Shown in pieces: positions 1-9,113 of a stretch of 64,000 nt of DNA. The position numbers and the translations under genes were made by a program. The notes under the pieces were generated by a model, which made no database searches, was not told the origin of the DNA, and was given only the letters and a program-made list of their open reading frames with translations. This DNA is from JAJEFO01 sp965209045 (lineage in GTDB: Bacteria > Pseudomonadota > Alphaproteobacteria > Rhodobacterales > Rhodobacteraceae), in assembly GCA_965209045.1 (NCBI GenBank), contig CBDBPW010000003.1, forward strand, positions 124,001 through 188,000, in the 5' to 3' direction. Every line of letters begins with the position of its first letter. Within the stretch, counting starts at the first letter, position 1.

Positions 1-615
1 AGGGATGTCGATCTGGACATCATGTCGGGCGAAATCGCAACGCTTGCCGGACCATCGGGGTCGGGCAAGACTACGCTTCTCAACATGATCGGCGCCCTTG
101 ACGAGCCGACCGCCGGTGAGGTGTCCGTCGACGGGCAAACGCTGAGCGGGCTTTCGCGGTCCCAACTCTCGGATCTGAGGCTGTCGAAGATCGGCTTTGT
201 ATTCCAGTCCTACAACCTGATCCCGGTCCTTTCGGCGCGCGAGAACATCGAGTTCGTGCTGCAATTGCAGGGTGTTTCCGCTGCGGAGCGCCACGACCGC
301 GCGATGGCGGCAATCGAGGAGGTCGGGCTCTCCGGCATGGAAGATCGCCGTCCCGGCAAGATGTCAGGCGGGCAGCAACAGCGTGTCGCCGTGGCCCGCG
401 CGCTTGTGTCTCGCCCGACAATCGTTCTGGCCGATGAACCCACGGCCAACCTCGATTCAAAGAATGCGCTTGAGCTTGTCGACCTGATGGGCAACCTCAA
501 CCGCGAGCACGGTACAACCTTTCTGATCGGGACACACGACGCCAGGGTCATGGAGCACTCGATGCGTCACATTGAAATGGTGGATGGAAGGATCGATGCG
601 CGCGGCAGCACTTAG
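1..615 (+). CDS. ABC transporter ATP-binding protein, LolD/MacB-like (5' truncated by window)
   Basis: This is the nucleotide-binding subunit of an ABC transporter of the LolD/MacB export class, which powers lipoprotein or small-molecule extrusion together with a FtsX-like permease. The reading frame is open to base 1, and the first in-frame ATG (22) would cut off the usual N-terminal strand, so the true start lies upstream of the window. Visible motifs are Walker A (GPSGSGKTT), the Q-loop (VFQSYNLIPVLS, typical of LolD/MacB), the signature MSGGQQQRVAVARAL, Walker B (IVLADEPTANLD) and the H-loop in GTHD. The next gene starts inside its last codons, so the two are probably co-transcribed. The permease is presumably upstream. 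The transported substrate cannot be told from this fragment. Confidence 0.9.
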   Translation, partial: RDVDLDIMSGEIATLAGPSGSGKTTLLNMIGALDEPTAGEVSVDGQTLSGLSRSQLSDLRLSKIGFVFQSYNLIPVLSARENIEFVLQLQGVSAAERHDRAMAAIEEVGLSGMEDRRPGKMSGGQQQRVAVARALVSRPTIVLADEPTANLDSKNALELVDLMGNLNREHGTTFLIGTHDARVMEHSMRHIEMVDGRIDARGST

Positions 616-1822
616 CACGGTCCTCCTTGCCGCAATCATGGCGATGCCGGTCTGGGCCGATGGGATTCGCGTTCGGACCGAGGCTGGGCTGTCGTCGAGC
701 AGCGCGGATGCAACAAGCCTGGAGGCAGCCCTGGGCTTTCGGGACACCAGGGCGTGGAATGCGGCCGCACGTCTCATGTGGGACAGTTTCGAAGGACCCT
801 TTCGCCTTGAGGTTCATGCACAGGTCAATGCTGCGCATGGCAACCGGATTGCCCTGGCGTCCGAGTTGATGCCTGCCGAAGGCCCGCCACGGACATTGCT
901 GGACCTGAGTGGCGACTGGTCGCACGATCCGGATCAGGCCGTTGTCGGTGTCATCGACCGTGCTTCGGTCGCCTACACCGGTCAAAACCTGGTTCTGAAG
1001 GTGGGACGGCAAGCCATCACATGGGGCAGCGGGCTGTTCTTTCACCCCTCAGACATCGTGGCCCCGTTTTCGCCCGATGCGATCGATACCAGCTACAAGC
1101 CCGGCGTCGACATGCTTTACGCTCAATACCTCTTCGACAATGGCGCCGATATCCAGGCCATTGCTGTCCCGCGCGCCGAAACTTACGGCGGGGCAGTCAC
1201 CTTGGACCAAAGCACCTTGGCCATCCGCGGCAGCACGACCCTGGGAAGTCTTGACGGCGCGCTTTTCCACGCCCGCGACCGGGGCGACAGGGTGGCAGGG
1301 CTGAACCTGAGCGGGCCTTTGGGCGGTGCGTCCTGGAACGCCGAGTATGTCCATTGGCAGCTGGCAGATGGCACTGCCCACCCGTCCTGGCTCTTCAACA
1401 TCACCAATTTCGGCACTTTGGGGGATTGGAACGTTTCCTATTTCGCAGAGTACTTTCGCAACGGCTTTGGCGTGGATGCCTCGTTGCCATCGGACGCCTT
1501 GCCTGCAAGCCTGACAAAGCGGATGGCCACCGGACAGGTCTTTTTCGGCGGGCAGGACTTTCTGGCGCCTGGGGGGCAGCTTCAGGTGACCGCAGATCTT
1601 TCGATCAGTCCTCGAGCGATTTTCAGCCTGAACGACCGCAGCAGGCTTGCCACGGTCGGCGTCAACTACGCGCTTGGCGACAACACCGATCTGGCATTCG
1701 ACTACTTCAGGCCGTTCGGTGCCGACGGCACGGATTTTGGCGGCCGCGAGACATCAACTGGATCTGGGGCTTTTGCGGGCCCTTCGCAATCGGTGACCCT
1801 GCGCCTCGTTCATTTCTTCTGA
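596..1822 (+). CDS. Probable outer-membrane beta-barrel protein
   Basis: The protein is of unknown function and about 408 aa if it starts at ATG 596, which follows a GAAGG ribosome-binding site and opens directly on a signal peptide (MRAAALSTVLLAAIMAMPVWA). An in-frame ATG at 572 would add eight residues before the signal and is less likely. The mature part has many short alternating hydrophobic/polar segments rich in Gly, Asp and aromatics, and it ends in LVHFF. A terminal Phe is typical of substrates of the BAM assembly machinery. It overlaps the end of the upstream export ATPase gene by 20 bases, which suggests one operon and perhaps an envelope export route. Porin or DUF1302-like functions are possible but I cannot assign one. 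Confidence 0.7.
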   Translation: MRAAALSTVLLAAIMAMPVWADGIRVRTEAGLSSSSADATSLEAALGFRDTRAWNAAARLMWDSFEGPFRLEVHAQVNAAHGNRIALASELMPAEGPPRTLLDLSGDWSHDPDQAVVGVIDRASVAYTGQNLVLKVGRQAITWGSGLFFHPSDIVAPFSPDAIDTSYKPGVDMLYAQYLFDNGADIQAIAVPRAETYGGAVTLDQSTLAIRGSTTLGSLDGALFHARDRGDRVAGLNLSGPLGGASWNAEYVHWQLADGTAHPSWLFNITNFGTLGDWNVSYFAEYFRNGFGVDASLPSDALPASLTKRMATGQVFFGGQDFLAPGGQLQVTADLSISPRAIFSLNDRSRLATVGVNYALGDNTDLAFDYFRPFGADGTDFGGRETSTGSGAFAGPSQSVTLRLVHFF

Positions 1823-2291
1823 TGTCATTCCGACGCATCGCGGAAAGGGGTGACGGCCTGCTCCGATGATGTGTCGGCGACTTGGTCGCCTTTGGCTGAC
1901 CACGTTTGGATCTTCCAGTTTTGGCCGGTCGTGGATCGTTGCAAGCAATTGTCGCGTTGTCAGGTTCTTTCGATGCATCCTCAATTTTGACGGCGATGCT
2001 GCTGCGCGAGTAAGGACGCGCGAGAGCCAGGAAAGCAGTCCTCGCCCACGGAGATATCGGTGGTCTCGACCGAATGGGCAACTGGCCGTGGGCCATGTCC
2101 ACACGTTGCTTGATGGCCGAAGACTTGGGGAAGGGTTCCTCGAACCATTGGGGAGACAGGGGCGGTCACAATTCCATTGGCTGCCCGTGGCATGAACATA
2201 GAGCAAACACGCCTGTGAAGCAGGCCCTCCGGACCAAGAGAGTAAACCTGCCTGGTTTGTCGGGGACTCCCGTCTCCCGACATCTCTGTCG
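1823..2291. other. Intergenic, nothing recognised
   Basis: This 469-base stretch lies between the barrel gene and the convergent TetR gene. Short open frames occur on both strands but none has a plausible start, composition or family resemblance. No clear terminator was seen. Confidence 0.5.
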
Positions 2292-2936
2292 TCAGGCTTT
2301 GGCCCGTTCTTCGGTATCGACCTTAAGCAGCCCGTTTAGGATCACATTTGCAATCTCGGACGCAATGTATTCTGCACTCAAAGTTTCCGAATCCTCATGC
2401 TCGAGAAAGAACCGTACCTGCTTGCCCATGACGGCATAGTATTCTGTCATCGCCCAGATGTGGAACAGCAGCAAGACCGGATCGACAGGGCGTACGTGTC
2501 CGTCGGCAATCCAGCTCTCGATCAGCGAAGCTGAGCGCCGGACGTCCTCGCGCGACCGTATCCAGTGATCCTGCAACATTCCTGCGTCGCGCATGACTTC
2601 ATTGGCGAAGAGTTTCACCTTGTTGGGGTGTTCGAGCGAGAATCGGACCTTGCGGACGACATAGTCCCTCAGCACGGATTCGGGATCACGGTTGATGGCG
2701 CTGCCGTCAAACAGGTCCGCCCAGATCCCGATGATCTGGTCGATGACGTCCTGGTAAAGTTCCTCCTTGCCGCTGATATGGTAGTGAAGCTTGGTCTTTG
2801 TTAGCCCGGCTCGATCGGCGATAGCTTGGGTAGTGGTGCCACGCAGACCGTGCTCTGCGAATTCCGCTATCGCGGCCTCGCGAATCTTCTCGTTGAGCGC
2901 CTCGCGCTTCTGGGCGAAATCTGAACGTGAATTCAT
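2292..2936 (-). CDS. TetR-family regulator, RutR/YcdC-like
   Basis: This is a TetR repressor of 214 aa, the usual family length. The N-terminal helix-turn-helix spans roughly residues 12-60 (FAEHGLRGTTTQAIADRAG, then a recognition helix with TKLHYHISGKEELY). The C-terminal ligand domain resembles the YcdC/RutR subfamily, with HPNKVKLFANEVMRDA and a segment around DPVLLLFHIWAMTEYY. RutR of E. coli senses uracil and controls pyrimidine use. Here the gene is next to and co-oriented with an operon holding a cytosine-deaminase-like amidohydrolase, so control of that operon by a pyrimidine-like ligand is a reasonable inference. It is separated from the operon by 388 bases and probably has its own promoter. 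Confidence 0.88.
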   Translation of the reverse strand: MNSRSDFAQKREALNEKIREAAIAEFAEHGLRGTTTQAIADRAGLTKTKLHYHISGKEELYQDVIDQIIGIWADLFDGSAINRDPESVLRDYVVRKVRFSLEHPNKVKLFANEVMRDAGMLQDHWIRSREDVRRSASLIESWIADGHVRPVDPVLLLFHIWAMTEYYAVMGKQVRFFLEHEDSETLSAEYIASEIANVILNGLLKVDTEERAKA

Positions 2937-3324
2937 GTGCTAACCAGGCAGCAGGCCGTCGCACCGAACGGGATGTCGTCGGTAGCTGTCATTGCCGCGA
3001 CCACGTTTGCGAACGACGCTTCGTCTCCAACGTGCATTTCCCCTACCCGGTCGAAATCTGCAAGAGCAGACAAATATTGAAGGCACCGTACCGACTTGAG
3101 TACACTGCCTATCCCGTCGTCGGCGCCTCTCCGGATCCTTCTCACCTGGACTGGAATGCATCGAGTCCGCGCAAAGGCCGAACCATCCGCCGCGCCGAAA
3201 GAGAATTCGCCAGCCCGTCCTATAGTCCGGCCAGCGTGTTCGGGCAAGCCGCCGGAGCGGCGTGGCAGGAAGGCAAGGTCTCCTCGCCATGGCCGGGCGA
3301 AATCGGGTGTAAGCGGAGCTGCGG
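2937..3324. other. Intergenic, nothing recognised
   Basis: These 388 bases separate the TetR gene from the end of the catabolic operon. They should hold the tetR promoter, but I could not pick out a convincing operator or terminator. The open frames here are not protein-like. Confidence 0.45.
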
Positions 3325-3930
3325 TCATGGTCGGGCGGGTATGCGCTTCAGCGTCCGTTCGACGCGGGCGAGAAAGCCGGCACGTTCATTCTCGGTCGAA
3401 CTGTTCATGCCATAGAGCTGGAGCCAGATAACCTTGCATTTTGGCGAAAACAGCGGACGCAGGCCTCTGGTCCACAAGCTGCGTCCGGGATCGCGTATCA
3501 GGCGGATCCACCACCATGGCGAGCCCGATGTAGTTATCCCGGCAAACAGCCGGATATGCCCGAGTCTTCCCTTTGTGCGACTCAGCCGGGCATCTGGCAC
3601 TTCAAACGCTATTCCGGGAAGCCATACCCTTTCGAGCCAGCCTTTCAGCATTGCCGGAGGTCCGTAGTACCAGGTCGGGTAGATCACCAGCAGCCCCTCA
3701 GCCCAATTCAGGTCGTCAACGTGATCGGGGTGCTTGTCGATGATGGCCTGTGTGTGCGGCAGGTAGTCGGACCATTCCTGCTCACTCAGGACCGGTTCGA
3801 AACCCTCTCGGTAGAGATCGCGCACCCGCACGTCATGGCCTGCCGCACGCAAGGTGCGGCAGGCGGTGTCGAAGATTGCGGCGCCAAAGCTCTCACGACT
3901 CGGGTGACAGAATACCACTAGCAGTCGCAT
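3325..3930 (-). CDS. NAD(P)H-quinone-reductase-like flavoprotein (flavodoxin fold)
   Basis: The protein is about 201 aa from ATG 3930; a GTG at 3942 directly abutting the upstream stop is an alternative. It begins with the flavodoxin-like pattern RLLVVFCHPSRESFGAAI, where the HP-x-S segment is the FMN/FAD phosphate-binding turn of NQO1/MdaB-type enzymes. It has the conserved block LLVIYPTWYYGPPAMLKGWLER that typifies this two-electron NAD(P)H dehydrogenase family. It is the last gene of the minus-strand operon 9925-3325 and lies next to the substrate-binding protein gene. It may recycle or detoxify a quinoid or nitrogenous intermediate of the pathway. The physiological acceptor is unknown. 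Confidence 0.85.
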   Translation of the reverse strand: MRLLVVFCHPSRESFGAAIFDTACRTLRAAGHDVRVRDLYREGFEPVLSEQEWSDYLPHTQAIIDKHPDHVDDLNWAEGLLVIYPTWYYGPPAMLKGWLERVWLPGIAFEVPDARLSRTKGRLGHIRLFAGITTSGSPWWWIRLIRDPGRSLWTRGLRPLFSPKCKVIWLQLYGMNSSTENERAGFLARVERTLKRIPARP

Positions 3931-3942
3931 GGCCCCGCGCAC

Positions 3943-4932
3943 TTACGGCTTGAGGTCCATTCCGACCATCTTGTTCACGAAATGATCGGTTGCGACCATT
4001 TCGACATCGACCGAACCAGCCTCGATGATTCCGGTCTCCACGGCAAGATCGTGAAAGGCCCTGACCCTCTGCAGGTCGATCGCGCCGATTCCGGCCTCGA
4101 GCTGGTAGCCGCTGTCAATGATGCCGAGCGCCTTCATCTGCGCGACCTCGGCGGCGAGTTTTTCGGGCGTCTGGTCCGGATTGGCGTCCATGATCGCCGC
4201 GTTGCCTGCGGAATTGTCGCCATAGAGGTAGTTGTACCAGCCGATGGTCGACGCATCGATGAAGCGCTGCACGAGGTCGGCATTGCTTTCGACCAGCTCG
4301 ACCCTGGTTTCGACGGTGGTCGAATAGGTGCTCCAGCCATAGTCGGCCAGCACGAAGGTCTCCACCTGCGCGCCTGCGGCCGCCGCGTAGAGCGGCTCGG
4401 CCGTCGCGTATCCCTGCTGCACCATTTTCTCATCATTGAGAAATTCGGCCAGGTTGTAGCCGTATGGACGAAGGCTCTCGTCCCGGAAGCCGTGCGCAGC
4501 CGTCATCCACTGCCAGAAGCTGAACTGACCGTCCTTCGAGATAAGGATCTTCGGTGCGTTCACCAGGTCATCCCAGCCGTCATACTGGCCCTTGTGGGCG
4601 ATCAGGACCTGCGGGTCCTTTTCGAAATAGGACGCCACGACGATCGTGGGAATTTCGTTGCGGACGTTGTCGATCGACAGCAGCAGGTTGCCGGTCATCA
4701 GGAAATCGATCTTGCCTGCGGCCAGGAGCGGGCGGTTGTTCATCTGAGGACCGCCCATCTGGATCTCCACGTCCAGCCCGTGTTCCTCGTAGGTTCCGTC
4801 GGCGAGCGCCTGGTAGAAGCCTCCATGGCCACCCTGGGCCAGCCAGTTTGTGGCAAAGACCACCTTGTCGGCGGCTGTGGCACCGCCCGCGATTAGCGTT
4901 GCCGCCAGCGCGACGAACATTCTTCTTATCAT
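3943..4932 (-). CDS. ABC transporter substrate-binding protein, NMT1/THI5-like
   Basis: This is the periplasmic binding component of a nitrate/sulfonate/thiamine-precursor (Tau/Ssu/Thi) type ABC importer. ATG 4932 is chosen because it follows AAAGGAGA at good spacing and opens a signal peptide ending near GGATAADK; an upstream ATG at 4953 only adds the ribosome-binding region. The mature start has TNWLAQGGHGGFYQALADG and GLDVEIQMGGPQ, the hallmark of NMT1/THI5-like proteins that bind pyrimidine-like or sulfonate ligands. The cognate permease and ATPase (7490-9113) are in the same operon, separated from this gene by two catabolic enzymes. Ligand identity is not readable from sequence. The RutR-like regulator and deaminase-like enzyme favour a pyrimidine-type heterocycle. 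Confidence 0.88.
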   Translation of the reverse strand: MIRRMFVALAATLIAGGATAADKVVFATNWLAQGGHGGFYQALADGTYEEHGLDVEIQMGGPQMNNRPLLAAGKIDFLMTGNLLLSIDNVRNEIPTIVVASYFEKDPQVLIAHKGQYDGWDDLVNAPKILISKDGQFSFWQWMTAAHGFRDESLRPYGYNLAEFLNDEKMVQQGYATAEPLYAAAAGAQVETFVLADYGWSTYSTTVETRVELVESNADLVQRFIDASTIGWYNYLYGDNSAGNAAIMDANPDQTPEKLAAEVAQMKALGIIDSGYQLEAGIGAIDLQRVRAFHDLAVETGIIEAGSVDVEMVATDHFVNKMVGMDLKP

Positions 4933-5014
4933 GGTTCCATTCTCCTTTTGCATGACAGTTCGGGTTACGCCCTTTCCATTTCGGGCAGCCAGCCCCGGGT
5001 TTTTCCCGGGTTCA

Positions 5015-6331
5015 TCAAGCCGTGGGATCGGCTTCCCTCTTGAATTCGATCTGCGCCCTGTCGATCTCCTTCATGCCTCCGTCTTCGATCGTGATCGCGT
5101 GCGGATCGAAAATCGTGCAGCCGTCGATCTCTTCCATTTCGTGAATGATTTCGTAGATGCGTTCCCGGCCACGCCACCTCACGAGCGGCAACGCGAAGAC
5201 CTGGACCGCGCCGTCCATGCGCGCCATCTCGTGATGGAAATGAACTTCGTCGCCATAGCGTTCCTTCTGCCGCACGACGAGACCGGGTTCGAACGGGCGT
5301 GGATAGGCCACCTGCAGATAGGTCCAGACGCCCGGTTCGAATTTCAGCGCCTGCAACGTGGTGTGGTTCCAGCCGCACTCCCAGGCCGGAGGCAGGTTGG
5401 CGGCCTCCACCTCACGAAGGGACCTTTCGAGGCTGACCGTTCCGCGGTGGCCGTCCACGCATGCACGGAAATCCGGCATTGCCTCTGGTGCCATCATCGA
5501 AAAGACCGCGTCTCGTCCGGAAGGGAAATGGCTGGCGAGGCGGCGATAGAAACGGGCGAACCCGCGTTCCACGACCGTCAGGAGATAGGCGTCGAGGCCC
5601 TGGTCCTGTACCTGTACGGCGAAGTCGAGTGCCGTTCGATAGCCGTTGAAGAGCGCGATCGCATGAATCCAGTCGGTGGCAGGCGCAAGCGCATAGTCCA
5701 TCTCGGTGATGACGCCGTTTGTGCCGTAGGCATGCTGGGCCTTTAGAATGTCCTTGCCGCGGAGTTCGATGATCCTGGGATCTTCCTCGACGGTCACAAT
5801 GCGCAGGTAGGTGATGTTCCCGCCATCGCGCAGCATTCCGTGGCGCAGCGAGCCGATGCCGCCCGAGCCCCCGGCCACGAATCCCCCCATCGTGGCCATT
5901 CGCTTGGTCGAGGGAAACATGGTCAGCATCTGCCCCGTACGGGCCACCTCGTCCTCCACGCGCTCGATGCGGGCGCCCGCCTCGCAGACTACACGCCCGT
6001 CGGTGATCTCGCGTATGGCCGAAAGGCCGGTGATTTCCAGGATCACGCCGCCCTTGATCGGAACGCACTGCCCGTAGTTTCCGGTGCCGCCGCCTCGGAT
6101 GGTCAAGGGAATCCGGTGTCGCGCCGCAGATCCGGCAATGGCAACCACCTCGCCTTCGGTTCGCGGACGCACCAGCAGCTGGCCGGAGCAGGGATCGAGC
6201 CGCTCCTTCAGGATCGGCGAGTACCAGTAGTAGTCACGCGACTTCGTCTGCAGCAGCCCTGCGTCATCATGGCAGGTGATGGTCCCGATGTCCTTTCGGA
6301 ATGCCGCCAGCTGTTCAGCCGTCACGCTCAT
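5015..6331 (-). CDS. FAD-linked oxidase, GlcD/D-lactate-dehydrogenase-like
   Basis: This is a flavoprotein oxidoreductase of about 438 aa. The start at ATG 6331 overlaps the stop of the upstream amidohydrolase by ATGA, and the open frame beyond it is not protein-like. The FAD-binding type 4 (PCMH) domain occupies the first half, with RPRTEGEVVAIAGSAARH, then IRGGGTGNYGQCVP contacting the FAD pyrophosphate, and a GGFVAGGSGGIGSLRHG segment. The C-terminal half is the substrate cap domain, ending close to a short acidic tail. Relatives oxidise 2-hydroxy acids or similar substrates. Here it presumably oxidises an intermediate of the imported compound. The gene is in the middle of the operon, 82 bases before the binding-protein gene. 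Confidence 0.85.
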   Translation of the reverse strand: MSVTAEQLAAFRKDIGTITCHDDAGLLQTKSRDYYWYSPILKERLDPCSGQLLVRPRTEGEVVAIAGSAARHRIPLTIRGGGTGNYGQCVPIKGGVILEITGLSAIREITDGRVVCEAGARIERVEDEVARTGQMLTMFPSTKRMATMGGFVAGGSGGIGSLRHGMLRDGGNITYLRIVTVEEDPRIIELRGKDILKAQHAYGTNGVITEMDYALAPATDWIHAIALFNGYRTALDFAVQVQDQGLDAYLLTVVERGFARFYRRLASHFPSGRDAVFSMMAPEAMPDFRACVDGHRGTVSLERSLREVEAANLPPAWECGWNHTTLQALKFEPGVWTYLQVAYPRPFEPGLVVRQKERYGDEVHFHHEMARMDGAVQVFALPLVRWRGRERIYEIIHEMEEIDGCTIFDPHAITIEDGGMKEIDRAQIEFKREADPTA

Positions 6332-7518
6332 GCCGCCACCCGGTCGTCTTGTTCGATCTCTCCCGTCCGCACCACCTGCCGGCGGGCACGCGGGCTGCGC
6401 AGCGCCTCGTTCCAGTCGCACCCTTCGATAAGGAGGAAATCCGCCCGGCCACCGACCACGAGTTCTGGCCGATCCAGTCCCAGCGCCTCGGTAGGTCGGG
6501 TGGTTATCGAATCCAGCCATCTCGCCGGATCGAACTGCGCCGACACCGACGCCAGCCGCAGCACTTCGACCGCATCGTAGCTGCCGAAAGGATAGAATGG
6601 GTCGGCGACGTTGTCCGACCCGAACAGGACGGAAACCCCGGCGGCGCGCATCTCGTGCACCGGCGCAAGCCCGCGCATTCTTGGGGTCCGGTCGTAGGAA
6701 CTGTCCTGCAGCCAGAGATTGGCCGTTGGTAGCACGACCAACGCGACACCGGCTTCCGCGGCTGCGCCGGCTGCGCGGGCGACTTCCCGCTCGGGCCGGA
6801 TCGACAGCGAGCAGGCATGGCCGCAGAGGACCCGCCCCGCAAGCCGGTGCCTGGCTGTCAGTGCCACAATGCGGTCAAAGGCGTTCGCCTCCGCCTCAAG
6901 TCCTTCATCGACGTGAAAGTCAAGGCGCAAGCCATGCCTTGCCGCCAGCGCGAACACCTGTTCCAGCCACTCTTCGATCCGGGAGTTTCGATAAACGAAA
7001 CAGCCCAGAACCTCCCCGTCGCTTGCCACGCGTTCAGCGATGCGCGACCCGTGGTCCGGATCGCCCAAGAGATCGAGCGGTGTCAACGAGGCACGCTGGA
7101 CGTGGACGCGCCTACACCAATCCTGCGCCAATTCGCCGAGCACGTGCCATGCGAGCGGCGTCTGCGGCCCGGGCCAGTCTACGTGGCTGCGAAGCGCGCA
7201 TATTCCGTTGTCGCTGGCTTCCTTCAGCGCCCGGCCCATGCGGAAGCGCAGGTCCTCTTCGCTCCAGTTCGCCATATCCGTTTCCATTGCGTCTATTGCG
7301 CCAAAGAGGCCCGGTTTGGACGATTTGCAGCGCCCTGCGGTGAAGGTCTTGTCTAGGTGCACGTGCGGGTCGACCGGCAGCGGGATGGCGACGTGGCGTG
7401 CGGGCTCCGGTCGCGGTTCGATTGCGACGATACGGCCCTGATGCAGGCTGAGCGCAACCGTCCGGCCGTTCAGGAGAACATGGGTGAACTCAGTGTTCAC
7501 GGCGGATCTCGCTTTCAT
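6328..7518 (-). CDS. Cytosine-deaminase-like amidohydrolase
   Basis: This is a metal-dependent amidohydrolase of 396 aa resembling CodA/AtzC-type enzymes that hydrolyse amino or amide groups on N-heterocycles. The metal site is visible as DPHVHLDKTF (His52, His54), a later His in LDFHVDEG, GHACSL, and the catalytic Asp in FGSDNVADPFYPFG. The HLDK and GSDN-x-DP-x-YP-x-G patterns are characteristic of the cytosine deaminase branch. Its start lies inside the permease gene (29-base overlap) and its end overlaps the FAD oxidase by ATGA, indicating translational coupling. With a co-encoded importer it probably acts on the imported compound in the cytoplasm. The exact substrate is not predictable. 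Confidence 0.88.
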   Translation of the reverse strand: MKARSAVNTEFTHVLLNGRTVALSLHQGRIVAIEPRPEPARHVAIPLPVDPHVHLDKTFTAGRCKSSKPGLFGAIDAMETDMANWSEEDLRFRMGRALKEASDNGICALRSHVDWPGPQTPLAWHVLGELAQDWCRRVHVQRASLTPLDLLGDPDHGSRIAERVASDGEVLGCFVYRNSRIEEWLEQVFALAARHGLRLDFHVDEGLEAEANAFDRIVALTARHRLAGRVLCGHACSLSIRPEREVARAAGAAAEAGVALVVLPTANLWLQDSSYDRTPRMRGLAPVHEMRAAGVSVLFGSDNVADPFYPFGSYDAVEVLRLASVSAQFDPARWLDSITTRPTEALGLDRPELVVGGRADFLLIEGCDWNEALRSPRARRQVVRTGEIEQDDRVAA

Positions 7519-8362
7519 GCCAGTGTCCCAGAACCCGGTGCGAAGCCCAGCTGGTCAGGAGAAAGATCACGATGCCCAGCAAGGAAACCAGGAACAGCGC
7601 GGCGAACATCCGGGGGATTTCGCTGCGAAACGAGCTCTCTATGATCCGGCTGGCGAGACCGGTGTGCTGGCCTGCCGTCCCGGCCACGAATTCCGCCACC
7701 ACCGCGCCAATCAGTGCCAGCCCGCCGGCAACGCGGAGCGCCGCCATGAAATAGGGCAGGGCGGACGGGGCAAGAAGGTAGCGCAGCTTCTGCCACGGTG
7801 TTGCGCGGTACATGGCGAAGAGGTCGCGCAGGTTGTGGTCGGCGGACCGAAGGCCGACCACCGTGCTCGTCAGGATCGGGAAAAATGCGACAATCCAGGC
7901 GCAGATCAGCAGCGCCGCGAAGGTGCTGTCCACATAGATGAGAATAAGCGGCGCGATGGCCACAACCGGAGTGACCTGAAGGATCACGGCGAACGGGAAG
8001 AGGCTCAACTCCACCGGCCGCGACAGGGCGAACAGTGCCCCCAGCAGCACGCCGCCAACGATCGCAAGAGCGAGCGAAAGGAATGTCAGCTTTACCGTGA
8101 ACCACGACGATGCCATCAGCGACGCGAAATCCCTTGCGAGAGTCTCGGCGATCAGGCTCGGGGCCGGAATCAGGTACTTGGGAACCTCGTGATACCGGAT
8201 CAGGAATTCCCAGAGGCAGATGGCGACGCCCAGCAGCGCGATTGGCATGACCCAGCTCAGGACCCGTTCGCGCCTGGCGCGGCGCAGGTGCCCGATGTTG
8301 ATCGGGGCCCCCCCGTGTTCGTGGACAACTTGGATTCGGTCAGTGGTCGATTTCGTCGACAT
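7490..8362 (-). CDS. ABC transporter permease, TauC/SsuC-like
   Basis: This is the inner-membrane permease (290 aa) of the NMT1-type importer. After a polar N-terminal tail it has about six hydrophobic segments and the BPD_transp_1 coupling region, including the EAA-like stretch around SALPYFMAALRVAGGLALIG. The motif IPAPSLIAETLARDF near residue 75 is a TauC/SsuC signature. Its start overlaps the ATPase gene by 23 bases and its end overlaps the amidohydrolase by 29. This permease-enzyme-enzyme-binding protein arrangement ties transport to catabolism. Confidence 0.92.
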   Translation of the reverse strand: MSTKSTTDRIQVVHEHGGAPINIGHLRRARRERVLSWVMPIALLGVAICLWEFLIRYHEVPKYLIPAPSLIAETLARDFASLMASSWFTVKLTFLSLALAIVGGVLLGALFALSRPVELSLFPFAVILQVTPVVAIAPLILIYVDSTFAALLICAWIVAFFPILTSTVVGLRSADHNLRDLFAMYRATPWQKLRYLLAPSALPYFMAALRVAGGLALIGAVVAEFVAGTAGQHTGLASRIIESSFRSEIPRMFAALFLVSLLGIVIFLLTSWASHRVLGHWHESEIRREH

Positions 8363-9113
8363 GAAGCGTGCCTTTCAGGGTCTCTGATACTCGCCGGGTC
8401 TCGTCCGTGAACTCGATCGACGTGCGGTAGTCTTCGTTTCGCGGCCAGGGGGCATCCAGAGGCATGTCCGCCACCAGCCGTCCGGGGCGCGCCGCCATCA
8501 CGATCACGCGGGTGGAGAGGTAGACGCTCTCGAACACTGAATGCGTGACGAAGACCACGGTCAGCCCGTGGTCGTCGGACAATTGCATCAGGTCGTTGTT
8601 GAGCTTCGTGCGGGTCATCTCGTCGAGCGCGGCAAAGGGTTCGTCCATCAGGAGGATTCGCGGCCTGGTGACCAGTGCCCGCGCGATGGACACCCGCATT
8701 TTCATGCCACCCGACAATTGGCGCGGATAGGAACGCGCAAAGCGCGAAAGGCCGACTTCCTTCAACGCCTCGTGCACCCGGGGCTCGCCGCCGCCGCGGC
8801 CGACGCCGGCAAGCTGCAGTGGCAGGTAGACATTGTCGAAGACAGACGCCCAAGGCATCAGCGTGGGCTCCTGGAACACGAAGCCGAGATCGTGCTCGGC
8901 ATCGCCGTTCGGTGGCGAGATCTTGATGTTTCCGGCCGTCAGCGGCAAGAAACCCGCAACCAGTTTCAACGCGGTGGACTTTCCGCAGCCGGACGGTCCG
9001 AGCAGGGTGACGAATTCTCCCTCGCGGATGTTCATGCTCATGTCGTCGATCGCGAGCACGTCTCCGAATTGCTTGGAAACGCGGTCCATCGTGATGATCG
9101 GATCGCCGGTCAT
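8340..9113 (-). CDS. ABC transporter ATP-binding protein, TauB/SsuB-like
   Basis: This is the 257-aa ATPase subunit of the importer. Motifs in order are Walker A (LLGPSGCGKSTALKLV), the Q-loop (VFQEPTLMPWASVFDNV), the signature LSGGMKMRVSIARAL, Walker B (ILLMDEPFAALDEMTR) and the H-loop (VFVTHSVFE). The EPTLMPWA and THSVFE forms are typical of the TauB/SsuB/ThiZ branch. The start is coupled to the upstream creatininase-family gene by an ATGA overlap (9110-9113). It should pair with the permease at 7490-8362 and the binding protein at 3943-4932. Confidence 0.93.
   Translation of the reverse strand: MTGDPIITMDRVSKQFGDVLAIDDMSMNIREGEFVTLLGPSGCGKSTALKLVAGFLPLTAGNIKISPPNGDAEHDLGFVFQEPTLMPWASVFDNVYLPLQLAGVGRGGGEPRVHEALKEVGLSRFARSYPRQLSGGMKMRVSIARALVTRPRILLMDEPFAALDEMTRTKLNNDLMQLSDDHGLTVVFVTHSVFESVYLSTRVIVMAARPGRLVADMPLDAPWPRNEDYRTSIEFTDETRRVSETLKGTLHVDEIDH

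Noticed and set aside
572..595. Upstream ATG for the outer-membrane barrel gene
   Set aside because: It would place eight charged or bulky residues before the signal peptide; the ATG at 596 has a good ribosome-binding site.
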